Of a DNA stretch of 64,000 bases, positions 52,011 to 61,365 are shown in pieces. The notes under the pieces are model-generated. The model made no database searches. It was not told the DNA's origin and saw only the letters and a program-made list of their open reading frames with translations. Source of the DNA: Catenulispora acidiphila DSM 44928. Its GTDB lineage: Bacteria; Actinomycetota; Actinomycetes; Streptomycetales; Catenulisporaceae. The first letter of the stretch is position 1. Every line of letters starts with the position of its first letter. The stretch is from positions 2,976,001 to 3,040,000 of the forward strand of contig NC_013131.1 of the NCBI RefSeq assembly GCF_000024025.1, read 5' to 3'. The position numbers were made by a program, and so were the translations under genes.

Positions 52011-52249
52011 GCTAGATCCTTCTCATCCGAGGTCGGTCTGCCGGTCAGCAGACCGCGCCCGGATGCCCCCGCACCCGCCGCTCAAACGGCGGCGGAGCTA
52101 TCCTCCGTTTACAACGGCCGACTTTGGACATGCAGAGATCTCCCCGATGCTGGCCGCGAGAACGCCGTCCTCCTACAAGCGCGAGTAATTCCGCGCTTCA
52201 CCAGGTCAAGGCGTTCGCGGGGACGTGGAGCAGATGAAAGGCGTTGTCC

Positions 52250-53812
52250 GTGAACATGATGACAGGGCGTCGAGCCGATTTCCTGGTGGTGGCCAACCGG
52301 CTGCCGGTCGATCTGGAGCTGCTGGACGACGGAACCGAGCGCTGGCGTCAGAGCCCCGGCGGCCTGGTGAGCGCGCTGGAACCGATTCTGCGGGCCCGCA
52401 ACGGCGCGTGGATCGGCTGGTCGGGCCAAGCCGACCAGGATCTGGACTCTTTCGACGACGACGGACTGGTGATGCACCCGGTCCGGTTGTCCTCCGACGA
52501 GGTCCGGGACTACTACGAGGGTTTCTCCAACGCCACGCTGTGGCCGCTGTATCACGACGTCGTCGTCCCGCCGGTCTTCGAGCGTTCGTGGTGGGAGAGC
52601 TACGTTGAGGTGAACCAGCGGTTCGCCGACGCCGCCGCGGCGGCGGCAGCCCCGGGAGCCACCGTGTGGGTCCAGGACTATCAGCTGCAGCTCGTCCCGG
52701 CGATGCTTCGCGAGCAGCGCCCTGATCTGCGCATCGGCTTCTTCCTGCACATCCCGTTTCCGCCGGTGGAGCTGTTCATGCAGCTGCCGTGGCGCAAGGA
52801 GCTCGTGCGCGGTCTGCTCGGCGCCGACGTCGTCGGGTTCCAGATGCCCGGGGGAGCGCAGAACTTCCTGTGGCTCACCCGGCGGCTGCTCGATCTGGAA
52901 CCGTCGAAGGCGGCCGTGCGCGTCGGCAACCGTCCCGGGTCGGTGTCGTTCGACGGCCGCCAGGTCCGGGTCGGCGCATTCCCCATTTCCATCGACGCCG
53001 CCTCTTTCGACAAGCTGTCACGGCGAAGCGACACCCTTGAGCGTGCCCGGCAGATCCGTTCAGACGTCGGGAACCCGCACCGCGTGCTGTTGGGCGTGGA
53101 CCGGCTGGACTACACCAAGGGTATTGACGTGCGGCTGCGCGCCCTGCGCGAGCTGCTCGTGTCAGGGCGCGTGGATCCGGAGTCGGTGACCATGATCCAG
53201 CTGGCCACGCCGAGCCGGGAGCGCGTCGACCAGTACAAGGCGATGCGACGCAGCATCGAGCAGCAGGTGGGGCGGCTCAACGGCGAGTTCGGCCGGGTCG
53301 GGCGCCCGATCGTGCACTACCTGCACCAGCCGGTCGGCCGGGAGGAGCTGGTCGCCCTGTACCAGGCGGCCGATGTCATGGTGGTCACGCCGCTGCGCGA
53401 CGGCATGAACCTGGTGTGCAAGGAATACGTCGCCTCGCGGCACGACCTGGACGGCGTGCTGGTGCTGTCCGAATTCGCCGGCGCGGCTGCGGAACTGACC
53501 AGCTCCCTGCGCGTCAACCCGCATGATCTGGACAGCGTCGCGAACGCGTTGGAGCAGGCACTGACCATGGATTCGGCGGAGCAGCGGGAGAGGATGCGCA
53601 CCGCGCGCCGCCAGGTGATGACCAATGATGTGGATCGGTGGGCACGGTCCTTCCTCGACTTCCTGGAGCCCGTCCCGGCGGCACCGGAGGCGGCGACGGT
53701 GAAGGAAGTCCCGGGCGCGACGGCGCTGACGGGCGCGCTGACGAAGCTCGGCGCGGCGTCCTTGATCAAGCCGGCGGCGATCAACGATGGGATGGCGAAG
53801 CCCGCGGCGTGA
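52250..53812 (+). CDS. otsA: Alpha,alpha-trehalose-phosphate synthase
   Basis: 520 aa from GTG 52250, eight bases after AAAGG; the TTG at 52244 is too close to that site. GT20 signatures: [84 protein letters not shown] and [11 protein letters not shown]. It makes trehalose-6-phosphate from UDP-glucose and glucose-6-phosphate. No otsB phosphatase follows. A Val/Ala-rich tail of about 45 aa extends beyond the usual length. Confidence 0.96.
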   Translation: MNMMTGRRADFLVVANRLPVDLELLDDGTERWRQSPGGLVSALEPILRARNGAWIGWSGQADQDLDSFDDDGLVMHPVRLSSDEVRDYYEGFSNATLWPLYHDVVVPPVFERSWWESYVEVNQRFADAAAAAAAPGATVWVQDYQLQLVPAMLREQRPDLRIGFFLHIPFPPVELFMQLPWRKELVRGLLGADVVGFQMPGGAQNFLWLTRRLLDLEPSKAAVRVGNRPGSVSFDGRQVRVGAFPISIDAASFDKLSRRSDTLERARQIRSDVGNPHRVLLGVDRLDYTKGIDVRLRALRELLVSGRVDPESVTMIQLATPSRERVDQYKAMRRSIEQQVGRLNGEFGRVGRPIVHYLHQPVGREELVALYQAADVMVVTPLRDGMNLVCKEYVASRHDLDGVLVLSEFAGAAAELTSSLRVNPHDLDSVANALEQALTMDSAEQRERMRTARRQVMTNDVDRWARSFLDFLEPVPAAPEAATVKEVPGATALTGALTKLGAASLIKPAAINDGMAKPAA

Positions 53813-53821
53813 ATTGAAAAC

Positions 53822-53859
53822 CGTTGAGGCCGACTTCCAGGAGGAAGTCGGCCTCAACG
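53822..53859. terminator. 17-bp perfect hairpin between convergent otsA and endoglycosidase genes
   Basis: CGTTGAGGCCGACTTCC, loop AGGA, then its exact complement, followed by ATTTA. Bidirectional. Confidence 0.85.
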
Positions 53860-53873
53860 ATTTATGCCGGGGT

Positions 53874-55412
53874 CTATGCGGCGATGGCGAACACGTGCAG
53901 GTTGCCCTGGTTGGCAGCGCTCGGCAAGGTGACGCTGGCGACCGTCTTCCCCGCGGGGAGGGAGCGGGGGCTGGTGGCGAACACGTAGGTGGAGACGCCG
54001 TCGCGACCGCCGGACGTGGTGTCGCGGTAGCTCGTGGTGACGGCGACGGTGTTGCCCGACTGGACCGAGGCGCTCCCGCCGTTGAGCGTCCAGTCCGAGA
54101 ACGACAGCGTCACGCTCTGGCTCGTGCCGTCGGTGAAGTGCACCGTGGCGGTCCCGGTCGACGGTCCGTTGGTGGCCGAACCCAGGAAGGAGATGCTGCC
54201 GGAGTTACCCGCTCCCGATATCGCAACGGTCTGGCCCGCGGCCTGGTAGTTGTCCGGCGTCCCGGCGGCCGCGGCGGGCCAGGTGAAGGTCTTTCCCGCC
54301 GCGGTGAGCCGCGAGCCCGGGCTGACGCCGGCCGCCGCGAGGGCCTGTGCGGAGTAGGCCCAGCCGACGCCGTCGAAGTTCGGGCCGCTCGAGCCGTCAC
54401 TGGCGATGCCCGTGTTGTTGTACGCCGCCGTGCCGCCGCCGCCCGAGCCGCTGTTCTTGTACACGGCGCTGCTGCCGTACAGCGCTTGAGTGAAGGCTGA
54501 GATGGACGCGCTGGCGTCCGTGTCGGGCAGGTTGTACGTGTTGAAGACGCCGTAGCCGTTGCTCACGGTCTGCTGCGCCAAGCTGCTCGTGGTCGACGAG
54601 GAGGTGTTCTGGACGTCTATCGCCGCCGGGGCGAGCTGCGCCTTCGTCATGCCGGGCACTCCCGGAACCCCCCACGTGCCGTAGTAGGGGTTCCAGCTGT
54701 AGTTGATCAGACTGCCGACGTTGATCCCGCCGTAGGACAGGGTCGTGGAGGCCGGTCCGATGTAGTACAGCGAGATGATCTTGTTCGGCAGGTCGTTGCG
54801 CAACGCCTGGACCAGGTAGGGGAACGACCACGCGTTCGGCTGCGGCGTGCCGTTCGTGCCGTAGTCGGCGTATTCGTCGTCGAAGTCGATGCCGTCGAGG
54901 CCGTAGGTGTTCACGGCGTTCGACAACAGCGTGGCGAACGCGGCGGCGCCGGCCTGATCGGGGAAGTTGGCGAAGCCCGCGCCCTGGTGGTTGCCGAGGA
55001 TGGACAGCAGGACCTTGATTCCCTTGGCCTGCAGCGGGGCGATCTGGGTCGCGGCGTTGTCCAGGACCGCCTGCACTTGGGGATTGAAATACAGGGTGGC
55101 TTTGGTGCCGTCGTAGTTGATGTTCGCGGCGAAGATGATGGCGATGTCGAAGACGTTGGCGCCGTTGGAGGCCAGCGTGTAGTTGCCGGCGCTGGTGATG
55201 CTGTTGGTGTTGACCTCGACGTAGGCGGTCGTGATCGGACCGGACTTGGTGGCGGCCGGGGCTGCGGCGCCGTCGGCCGCGGCGGCCGGGGTGGCCGCTT
55301 GGGCCCGGACCACCGCCGAGGACGTCCCCAGGACGGCGACGGCGATACCGGCGTCGCGCAGCAGGCGCCGGCGGGTGATGTGCGTCGACGAACTGCTCGG
55401 ACTGTCGTTCAT
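53874..55412 (-). CDS. Tat-exported GH18 endo-beta-N-acetylglucosaminidase-like enzyme
   Basis: 512 aa; ATG 55412 lies six bases after GAGGAG. The signal has twin Arg (THITRRRLLRDAGIAVAVLG), so Tat export. The catalytic domain (65-350) has LLSILGNHQGAGFANF and GLDGIDFDDEYADYG, the EndoH/EndoF form of the GH18 active site. Beta-sandwich regions follow (NFDGVGWAYSAQALAAAGV, DNYQAAGQTVAISG, GTSQSVTLSFSDW), as in carbohydrate-binding accessory domains. It would cut the chitobiose core of N-glycans or related glycans in soil. Confidence 0.9.
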   Translation of the reverse strand: MNDSPSSSSTHITRRRLLRDAGIAVAVLGTSSAVVRAQAATPAAAADGAAAPAATKSGPITTAYVEVNTNSITSAGNYTLASNGANVFDIAIIFAANINYDGTKATLYFNPQVQAVLDNAATQIAPLQAKGIKVLLSILGNHQGAGFANFPDQAGAAAFATLLSNAVNTYGLDGIDFDDEYADYGTNGTPQPNAWSFPYLVQALRNDLPNKIISLYYIGPASTTLSYGGINVGSLINYSWNPYYGTWGVPGVPGMTKAQLAPAAIDVQNTSSSTTSSLAQQTVSNGYGVFNTYNLPDTDASASISAFTQALYGSSAVYKNSGSGGGGTAAYNNTGIASDGSSGPNFDGVGWAYSAQALAAAGVSPGSRLTAAGKTFTWPAAAAGTPDNYQAAGQTVAISGAGNSGSISFLGSATNGPSTGTATVHFTDGTSQSVTLSFSDWTLNGGSASVQSGNTVAVTTSYRDTTSGGRDGVSTYVFATSPRSLPAGKTVASVTLPSAANQGNLHVFAIAA

Positions 55413-55639
55413 GACCATCTCCTCTGATCCAGTCTGCCCATTGCTGTGCGCGTGCCGGGGTGGTGCCGCCGAGGGAGATAAAGCGCTCAAGCAAGGGCAC
55501 TATCCACCCGGTCGGGTGCCGGGTCAAGAGCCTGACCCGCTTGGGAAGTCCGCGGCGATCGCCGTCGCCGATCGTCGTCGCTGATTGCCGCCGCCGATCA
55601 CCCGAGGTGCGGCACGGCGCGTTCCGGTAGCGTGCCACC

Positions 55640-56977
55640 GTGACGACACCCGAGGACCCGCGCGACCACCCGGCCGGCGACAAGCCCGAAGCTCCGGGCG
55701 CCCCTTCCCGCACCCAGCAGATCGTCACCGCGGGCGTCCTCGGTGCTCTCGCCGGCGCCGCGCTCGGCAGCCACCGCGGCAGGCGCAGGACCGCATGGGG
55801 CGCGCTCGCCGGGGCGGCGTGCCTCGGCACCGTCGAGGCGGTGGCCCGCGCCCGGCAGCAGCCCGGGCAGATCCCGTCCTGGTGGGCGCGCGTCGCCGCC
55901 AGCGGCGCGATCGCGGCTCCGGTCGGCTGGGCCGCCGGGCGGGCGACGGGCGCCGGACCCGTGGTGGTCGGCACCGCTGCGGGAGCCGTCGCCGGAGGCC
56001 TCGGCTTGCGCCCGCAGAAGGTCGCGCTCGGACCGGTGCTGGGCGCCGCGATCGGCCGCGGGCTGGCCACCCGGCCCGGGCTCAAGGCGCCGGCGGTGGT
56101 GGCCGCGGCGACCGTTGTGGGCTTCCGCGCGGTGTCCGCGCTGGTGTTCCCCGACCCTCAGGTCAGCCTTCTGGCCGAACGCGTCACCGCGCGCGACTTG
56201 CCGTTCGTCGTGCCGCTGGAGGCGCGGACGCGGTACGTCGGCACCGGATACGTGCGCGATCTCGCGAAGGTTCTCGGCGGTGTCTACGTCCCGGCCACCG
56301 AAGACGTCGGCATCGTGGCGTCCCTCGACGAACTGGAGGGTCCGGACTTCGCCCCGGCGGACGTCGATCCGCTGGTCCGCGAGTTCTACGAGCACACCAC
56401 CCGATTCGCCTTGGACATCGTGCCGGAATGGCGCACGTGGGTCCGGCCGGGCTACCTGCTCTATCGCAATCTGCTGGCCCGCCCGCTCGGCCAGGCGAAC
56501 GTGCCGATGAACCAGCGCGAGACGCTGCGCGGGATCCACAGCCGGATCGACACGATCGTGCAGGCGGACGACAACACCGTGACGGTGCGCGGCTGGATCC
56601 GGTCCTTCGCGGACAACGACGAGCCGATCTACATGGGCATCTACACCACCTACCGCAACGGCGGGCGCGGGTACGTCAGCGTCGGATTCCCCTTGCCGCA
56701 GGCCAGTTTCACCGCGACGCTGCTGCCGAAAGCCCGGCCGGGCGGCGGCCTGGTGCTGACCAGCCGCAGCGATCTGGACCAGCCCGGTCACTACCTGACG
56801 TACATCGACTCGGAGTCACGCGAGCTGACCAGCGCCGTGGTGCAGGGCTTCGCCGAGCAACTGGACGTCTACGTGCAGGACGGGGAACTGCGCGCCGAAC
56901 ATGCCTTCTGGGTGTTCGGTCTGCCGTTCCTGGTCCTGCACTACCGCATCCAGCGCAAGCCGAAAGCCGCGCGCTAG
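55640..56977 (+). CDS. Unknown 445-aa protein with glycine-zipper N-terminus
   Basis: GTG start. Residues 28-170 are Gly/Ala-rich with repeated zipper segments ([36 protein letters not shown]), likely membrane-inserting. Residues 180-445 form a soluble domain with [21 protein letters not shown] and repeated aromatic-rich strands ([37 protein letters not shown]). I do not recognise a family. It converges on the FhaA-like gene. Confidence 0.7.
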   Translation: MTTPEDPRDHPAGDKPEAPGAPSRTQQIVTAGVLGALAGAALGSHRGRRRTAWGALAGAACLGTVEAVARARQQPGQIPSWWARVAASGAIAAPVGWAAGRATGAGPVVVGTAAGAVAGGLGLRPQKVALGPVLGAAIGRGLATRPGLKAPAVVAAATVVGFRAVSALVFPDPQVSLLAERVTARDLPFVVPLEARTRYVGTGYVRDLAKVLGGVYVPATEDVGIVASLDELEGPDFAPADVDPLVREFYEHTTRFALDIVPEWRTWVRPGYLLYRNLLARPLGQANVPMNQRETLRGIHSRIDTIVQADDNTVTVRGWIRSFADNDEPIYMGIYTTYRNGGRGYVSVGFPLPQASFTATLLPKARPGGGLVLTSRSDLDQPGHYLTYIDSESRELTSAVVQGFAEQLDVYVQDGELRAEHAFWVFGLPFLVLHYRIQRKPKAAR

Positions 56978-56991
56978 AAGCGGATCGGTGC

Positions 56992-57696
56992 TCAGGCGCC
57001 GTGGAACGTCACCCGAACACCGCCGAGGACGATCACGGCTCCGTCGTGCAGATCGGCATTGCGGACCCGCCGGCCGTCCACGAAGGTTCCGTTCGTGGAG
57101 TCGAGGTCTTGGATGGTCGCGGAGCGGCCGAGACGGATCACGGCATGCCGTGAGGAGACCCCCGGGTCGTGCAGGCGGACATCCGCGTCCGGACTGCGCC
57201 CGAGGATGATCTGCCGCGTGGACAACGGAATCCGCGTCCCGTTCATCTCCAGCCAAGGCGCCGACGCCTGCCGCGGACTCTGCGGACTCTGTGGACCCTG
57301 CGGACTCGGACCGGAGGGCTGGTTGGCCGGCAGGGTGACACTGCGGACGCGGCATACCCCGACCGCGAGATCCTCGGCGGCCTCAAGCCGTACCGCGAGC
57401 GGTCCGACCAGGAGGTAGCGCTGCTCGTTAACGTGCGCGCGGACAGCGTCGTTCAGCTGTGTCGCCAGCTCCGTCGCGTACGGAGCGAGCCGGGTGAAGT
57501 CCTCGGGAGCCATCTGCACGACGTAGTCGTTGGCCGCCACCGAGCGTCCCTGCCCGCGGACGACGACCGTGTCGTCGCACTCCCGCCGCAGCTCCGCGGC
57601 GATCTCCGCCGGCACGAGCTCGGCCTTGAAAGCACGCGCGAAGCCCCCGCTGATCAAGTTCTCCAGTCGCCGTTCGAAACGGTCGAGCATAGCCAT
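56992..57696 (-). CDS. FhaA-like protein: DUF3662 plus FHA domain
   Basis: 234 aa from ATG 57696. The N-terminal DUF3662 domain (MLDRFERRLENLISGGFARAF, ELRRECDD, NDYVVQMAPEDFTRL) is that of mycobacterial FhaA. A Gln/Pro/Ser linker (GPQSPQSPRQ) leads to a C-terminal FHA (165-234: LGRSPDADVRLHDPGVSSRHAVIRL, DLDSTNGTFVDGRRV) with the phospho-Thr-binding Arg, Ser and Asn. FhaA proteins act with Ser/Thr kinases in cell wall control. The usual fhaB-pstP-rodA-pbpA-pkn neighbours are absent, so this may be a paralogue. Confidence 0.9.
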   Translation of the reverse strand: MAMLDRFERRLENLISGGFARAFKAELVPAEIAAELRRECDDTVVVRGQGRSVAANDYVVQMAPEDFTRLAPYATELATQLNDAVRAHVNEQRYLLVGPLAVRLEAAEDLAVGVCRVRSVTLPANQPSGPSPQGPQSPQSPRQASAPWLEMNGTRIPLSTRQIILGRSPDADVRLHDPGVSSRHAVIRLGRSATIQDLDSTNGTFVDGRRVRNADLHDGAVIVLGGVRVTFHGA

Positions 57697-57925
57697 CGCG
57701 GCACCATCCTCCCGCCTCCACACTAGAGGACAGCGGGCCCTCCACGGCCTGTGGCGGCATGAGCAATCGGGGTAACGAGAACATCACACGAGCTCTGCCC
57801 GCCCTCCCCGCAGCCGTTTCCGAGCACTACCCTTCCCATCACCCAACAGGTGATCGCATGAACTCGGACGAGCACCCTGCGTTATCGGCGCCGAGGTCCG
57901 TCCGACGATCAGGGAGGATCTGGAA

Positions 57926-59146
57926 GTGCGGACCATCAACCGAGTGCGGGTCGGCGCGGTCGTCGTCGCCGCCGTGCTCGCGCTTTCGGCGTGTGCCGGC
58001 AGTTCGTCGAAGTCCGGGAACACGGGCTCCTCGACGTCTGCCGGGAGCAGCAGCTCGACCGGTTCCAATCGGACCAAGCCCACGCTGGAGATCGGCGTGC
58101 AGGGCCCGCTGTCGGGCGCCTACCAGGCGCTGGGGCTGAACATCGACTGGGGCGCCAAGCTCGCCGTCCAGGAGGAGAACGCCAAGGGCGACCTGCCGTT
58201 CAATTTGGCCATCAAGGAGTCCGACGATCAGGGCGACCAGTCCAAGGGCGCGACCGCGGCACAGCTGCTGATTCAGGACCCGAAGGTGCTGGGCGTCGTG
58301 GGTCCGGCCTTCTCCGGTCCGACTGCCGCTGCCGGCGCGCTCTACTCCAGCGCGAACCTGGTGGCGGTGAGCGTGGCGACGCGTCCGTCGCTGACCAGCT
58401 CGGGCTTCAAGACCTTCTTCCGCGTCGTGGCCAACGACAGCGTGCAGGGCCCGGCAGCCGCCGACTACATCGCCAAGGTGCTCAAGGCGACCAACGTGTA
58501 CGTGGTCGACGACAAGTCGCAGTACGGCCAGGGCCTGTCGCAGGCGACCGTCGCCGAGCTGAAGAAGGACGGCGTCAAGGTCGAGACCGACAGCGCGGCG
58601 GCCGGTACCCAGGACTACTCTCCGCTGGCCTCCAAGGTCGCCGCCTCCGGCGCGCAGGCCATGTACTACGCGGGCTACTACGCCGACGCCGGGGTGTTCG
58701 CCAAGGCGCTGAAGGGTGTGAGCTACACCGGCACGATGCTCGCCGGCGACGGATCGAAGGACCCGAACTTTATCGCCACCGCCGGTGCCGACGCCGCCGC
58801 CGGCTGGCAGTTCACCTGCCCCTGTTTCGACCCCACCACCGACCCGAAGTACGCGACCTTCACCGCGGACTACAAGAAGCTCGCCAACGCCGCTCCGGGC
58901 ACGTACTCGATCGAGGGCTACGACTCGGCGAACACCATCATCAGCGTGCTGAAGAGCCTGAACACCGCCAACCCGACCCGGCAGGCGGTGGCCGACGGCG
59001 TGGGCAAGGTCGACTATCAGGGCCTGTCCAAGGAGATCAAGTTCAGTCCCACCGGCGACGTCTCGGGCACGTCGATCTACGTCTACCAGGTCAAGGGCGG
59101 CGCGATCACGCTGCTCGGCGACATCTCCAAGCTGATCGGCGGCTGA
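57926..59146 (+). CDS. Branched-chain amino acid type (LivJ-like) substrate-binding lipoprotein
   Basis: 406 aa, GTG start. Lipobox VLALSACAGSS, then a Ser/Gly linker and a Peripla_BP_6 fold: IGVQGPLSGAYQALGLNIDWGAKLAV, VVGPAFSGPTAAA, DDKSQYGQGLSQATVAELKKDG and YYAGYYADAGVFAKAL. Such proteins serve HAAT importers, but no permease or ATPase gene is adjacent, so it either joins a remote transporter or acts as a sensor. Confidence 0.9.
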   Translation: MRTINRVRVGAVVVAAVLALSACAGSSSKSGNTGSSTSAGSSSSTGSNRTKPTLEIGVQGPLSGAYQALGLNIDWGAKLAVQEENAKGDLPFNLAIKESDDQGDQSKGATAAQLLIQDPKVLGVVGPAFSGPTAAAGALYSSANLVAVSVATRPSLTSSGFKTFFRVVANDSVQGPAAADYIAKVLKATNVYVVDDKSQYGQGLSQATVAELKKDGVKVETDSAAAGTQDYSPLASKVAASGAQAMYYAGYYADAGVFAKALKGVSYTGTMLAGDGSKDPNFIATAGADAAAGWQFTCPCFDPTTDPKYATFTADYKKLANAAPGTYSIEGYDSANTIISVLKSLNTANPTRQAVADGVGKVDYQGLSKEIKFSPTGDVSGTSIYVYQVKGGAITLLGDISKLIGG

Positions 59147-59154
59147 TGCCGCTA

Positions 59155-59185
59155 CTGATCAGCCCTCTGATCGAGGGCTGATCAG
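59155..59185. terminator. 13-bp hairpin terminator after the LivJ-like gene
   Basis: CTGATCAGCCCTC, loop TGATC, GAGGGCTGATCAG, starting 9 bases after the stop. Confidence 0.8.
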
Positions 59186-59257
59186 CAGTCGAACTCGGGT
59201 CCGTTGCCAGCCTGATCCGCGGCTGCTTTCGTCACGGGCTTTCGTCACTGTTTTCCG

Positions 59258-59566
59258 TCACCGTTCCAGCACCACCAACAGTTCCCTGGCATAGTCCAGG
59301 GCCGCGTGTGTCAGGTCGCTGGCCGAGAAGTCGGCCAGCACCGGCTCCGACTCCGGCTCGGTGAGCAGGACCTGCACGCACGCCGCCTTCCCCATCAACG
59401 CGCAGGCGAGCTTCGCCGCGCGTCTTTTGCGTGCGCCGGATTGGCGCGGGGTGCCCTGCCAGGTCCTGGCGCGGTATGCGCGTTGTCTGCAGGCCGGCGA
59501 GCAGTAGATGCGGGGTCGCCCGACGCCTCCGTTGTCGGTTGGCGTTCCGCACATCCAGCACTCCAC
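59258..59566 (-). CDS. Small zinc-ribbon protein
   Basis: 102 aa. ECWMCGTPTD near the N-terminus and GRPRIYCSPACRQRAYRAR give a CxxC...CxxxC zinc site with a basic helix, an arrangement often seen in small actinomycete DNA-associated proteins. The C-terminal half is helical (ALDYARELLVVLER). Start ATG 59566. Function unknown. It is divergent from the gene pair beginning at 59796. Confidence 0.72.
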   Translation of the reverse strand: MECWMCGTPTDNGGVGRPRIYCSPACRQRAYRARTWQGTPRQSGARKRRAAKLACALMGKAACVQVLLTEPESEPVLADFSASDLTHAALDYARELLVVLER

Positions 59567-59740
59567 GCCGTCCTCCCTTTTTCGTCACGGAATTCGCAGA
59601 TTGCGTTACTGATATTCGCATCGATGCCCAGCAAAGCGTTATCCACACACGCCGGTTGCGGGCTTTACACCATCGAGTGATCCGCACTTTCGGCGATGGA
59701 ATCATCCGATTAACCGAGAATTCTGTCGGGTACCAGTCGG

Positions 59741-59758
59741 ATGCGGATACATCCGCAT
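59741..59758. promoter_or_regulatory. 18-bp palindrome upstream of the peptidase-like gene
   Basis: ATGCGGAT-AC-ATCCGCAT, a perfect 8-bp inverted repeat 37 bases before the ATG at 59796, in an AT-richer control region (59567-59795). Likely operator. Confidence 0.6.
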
Positions 59759-59795
59759 TGTTGGAGGACCGAGAGTCGAGAGATGGGAGTTTTGC

Positions 59796-60266
59796 ATGAT
59801 TCTCTGTGTCTGCCGGGATGACCTGAAGAACACCTGGGAGGTCGCCCAGGAGTCGCTGGGGCTGCACCCGGATGTCTTCTGCAGCGCCTACCTGGTGTTC
59901 GCCGACGACATCCCGCCGCTCGGGATCAACGAGGACCTGTACGTCATCGCGCACGGCGTCGCCGAGGGCAGCGACGGCAAGCCGGTCATCGGAGACCAGG
60001 GCGACTCGCTCACGCTGGACGCGCCGACCTTCTGGGAGAACGTCAAGCCGATCTTCCCGGACGGCTATCAGGGTGATGTCTACATCTTCGCCTGCGAAAG
60101 CGCGGACCCGGGTCCCGGACTGGATTTCAGTTTCGCCGAGGGATTCGCCGTCTACGTCAAGGGGGACCGCAGCGTGCATTGCCGTGTCTTCGGCGGCAGC
60201 GGCGAGGTCGGCGGCATGATCCCGCTGCCGAGCGACCCCATGTGGATCGAGGCCGACGTCTTCTGA
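59796..60266 (+). CDS. Small protein with possible caspase-like (clan CD) His/Cys dyad
   Basis: 156 aa, ATG 59796; GGAGG lies 30 bases upstream, so no close ribosome site. Two spaced motifs fit clan CD peptidases: EDLYVIAHGVAEG (His-Gly after a hydrophobic strand, near residue 53) and GDVYIFACESADPG (Cys after a hydrophobic strand, near residue 99). FWENVKPIFPDGYQG lies between, as in CHAT/C80-type folds. It is about the size of one caspase-like domain, with no signal peptide. Pairing with the beta-sandwich protein 42 bases downstream suggests a two-gene system. Assignment rests on the motif pattern only. Confidence 0.55.
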   Translation: MILCVCRDDLKNTWEVAQESLGLHPDVFCSAYLVFADDIPPLGINEDLYVIAHGVAEGSDGKPVIGDQGDSLTLDAPTFWENVKPIFPDGYQGDVYIFACESADPGPGLDFSFAEGFAVYVKGDRSVHCRVFGGSGEVGGMIPLPSDPMWIEADVF

Positions 60267-60308
60267 CGCCGGCTGGGACAAGAAACCAAAGAAAAGGAGT
60301 GATATGCG

Positions 60309-60956
60309 ATGGGTGACCTCTTCTCTCTCACGCTGAAGAACGAATCGCCGCAGCCGGGCCTGACGTTCGCGGTCTACACCGTGATCGACAAGTTCACGAA
60401 CGTGGCCGAGGCGTTCCCGATGGCGTGGCTGACCAAGCGGCTCAACCAGGGCAACACCGTTACGTTCTCCTGGACGCTCGACTACTCGCTGATGTTCTCC
60501 GACCAGGGCGCCGAGGCCGGCTCGGTGTGGACCGAGAACGGGTCGATCGACGTCTCGGACACCAGCCAGCACCGCAACAGCGTGCTGCTGGACTTCGACG
60601 GCGACTACAAGTTCAGCTACAACGCCGGCAGCCACCCGGTGAAGAACGGGCACGTCTACCTGGACACCACGGCCCAGGTGCCCCGCTACGACCCGGCCAC
60701 CGGCCCGTCCGTGGCGCTGGCCATCGCCACCGGCGACGCCGGCACCCCGACCCCGGCCATCGCCGGCAACAGCGGCATCAACCTGGAGCACACCTTCAAC
60801 ATCCACCCGACCTACTACATCCAGGCCGGCCAGATCGAGCAGGGTCAGATGGCCGACCTGACCACGACGACCAACCTGCAGCAGGTCGTCTTCGAGCCGG
60901 GGGTCTACTCGGCCCGCTGGACCCTCACCGACAACAACTTCTGGGTCAGCGGCTGA
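60309..60956 (+). CDS. Beta-sandwich protein, possibly RhiA-like
   Basis: 215 aa, ATG after AAAGGAG. All-beta, Trp/Tyr-rich, no signal peptide: FSLTLKNESPQPGLTFAVYTV, AWLTKRLNQGNTVTFSWTLDYSLMFSDQG. The C-terminal part reads GHVYLDTTAQVPRYDPATGPSVALAIATGD, then TFNIHPTYYIQAGQIEQGQM and VYSARWTLTDNNFWVSG. The N-terminal pattern recalls RhiA, the quorum-regulated rhizosphere protein of Rhizobium, but I cannot confirm it. Co-directional with the possible peptidase gene; likely co-expressed. Confidence 0.55.
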   Translation: MGDLFSLTLKNESPQPGLTFAVYTVIDKFTNVAEAFPMAWLTKRLNQGNTVTFSWTLDYSLMFSDQGAEAGSVWTENGSIDVSDTSQHRNSVLLDFDGDYKFSYNAGSHPVKNGHVYLDTTAQVPRYDPATGPSVALAIATGDAGTPTPAIAGNSGINLEHTFNIHPTYYIQAGQIEQGQMADLTTTTNLQQVVFEPGVYSARWTLTDNNFWVSG

Positions 60957-61015
60957 GACCCCAGACCCCGCGCACCCAGCGCCCGCGCAACCCCCGGGCG
61001 CTGTTCATATAGCAG

Positions 61016-61365
61016 CTCTCGGCGCGCATCGCCCCTCCACGGCGCGCGCCGAGAGCTCCCGCCTGCGGCCGCGAGGCGGGGTGAGAGTGGCGAGCTTGCC
61101 TGACGGCACCGGGGTGGGGATCGGGATAATGGGGATCGGCGTCGGCATCGGGATCGGGTGACGCGATGCAGGGGGAGGCCGCCGAGTTCGCTCGACCGCA
61201 ACGGATGGGAATCGGCATCGGGATCGGATCGGGATCGGCGTCGGACGCCGCGATGCGGGGTGAGAGTGGCGAGCTCGCCTGACCGCACTGGATCGGCATC
61301 GGCTTCGGCTTCGACATCGACAATCGGCAATCGGCAATCGGCATCGCGCGGAGTCCTGATGTCTA
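61016..61365. repeat. Non-coding region with three ~88-bp imperfect repeats and GGATCG/GGCATCG runs
   Basis: Units begin near 61074, 61164 and 61252. Units 1 and 3 share GGGGTGAGAGTGGCGAGCT then GCCTGAC; unit 2 is more diverged. Each ends in a run of ATCGGG/ATCGGC hexamers. A GGCGCGCGCCGAGAGCTC palindromic segment near 61041 may terminate the upstream operon. I see no gene here. Confidence 0.65.

Noticed and set aside
59639-59647. TTATCCACA, a perfect DnaA box
   Set aside because: Single copy with no cluster of boxes, AT-rich unwinding region or dnaA/dnaN genes, so not an origin.
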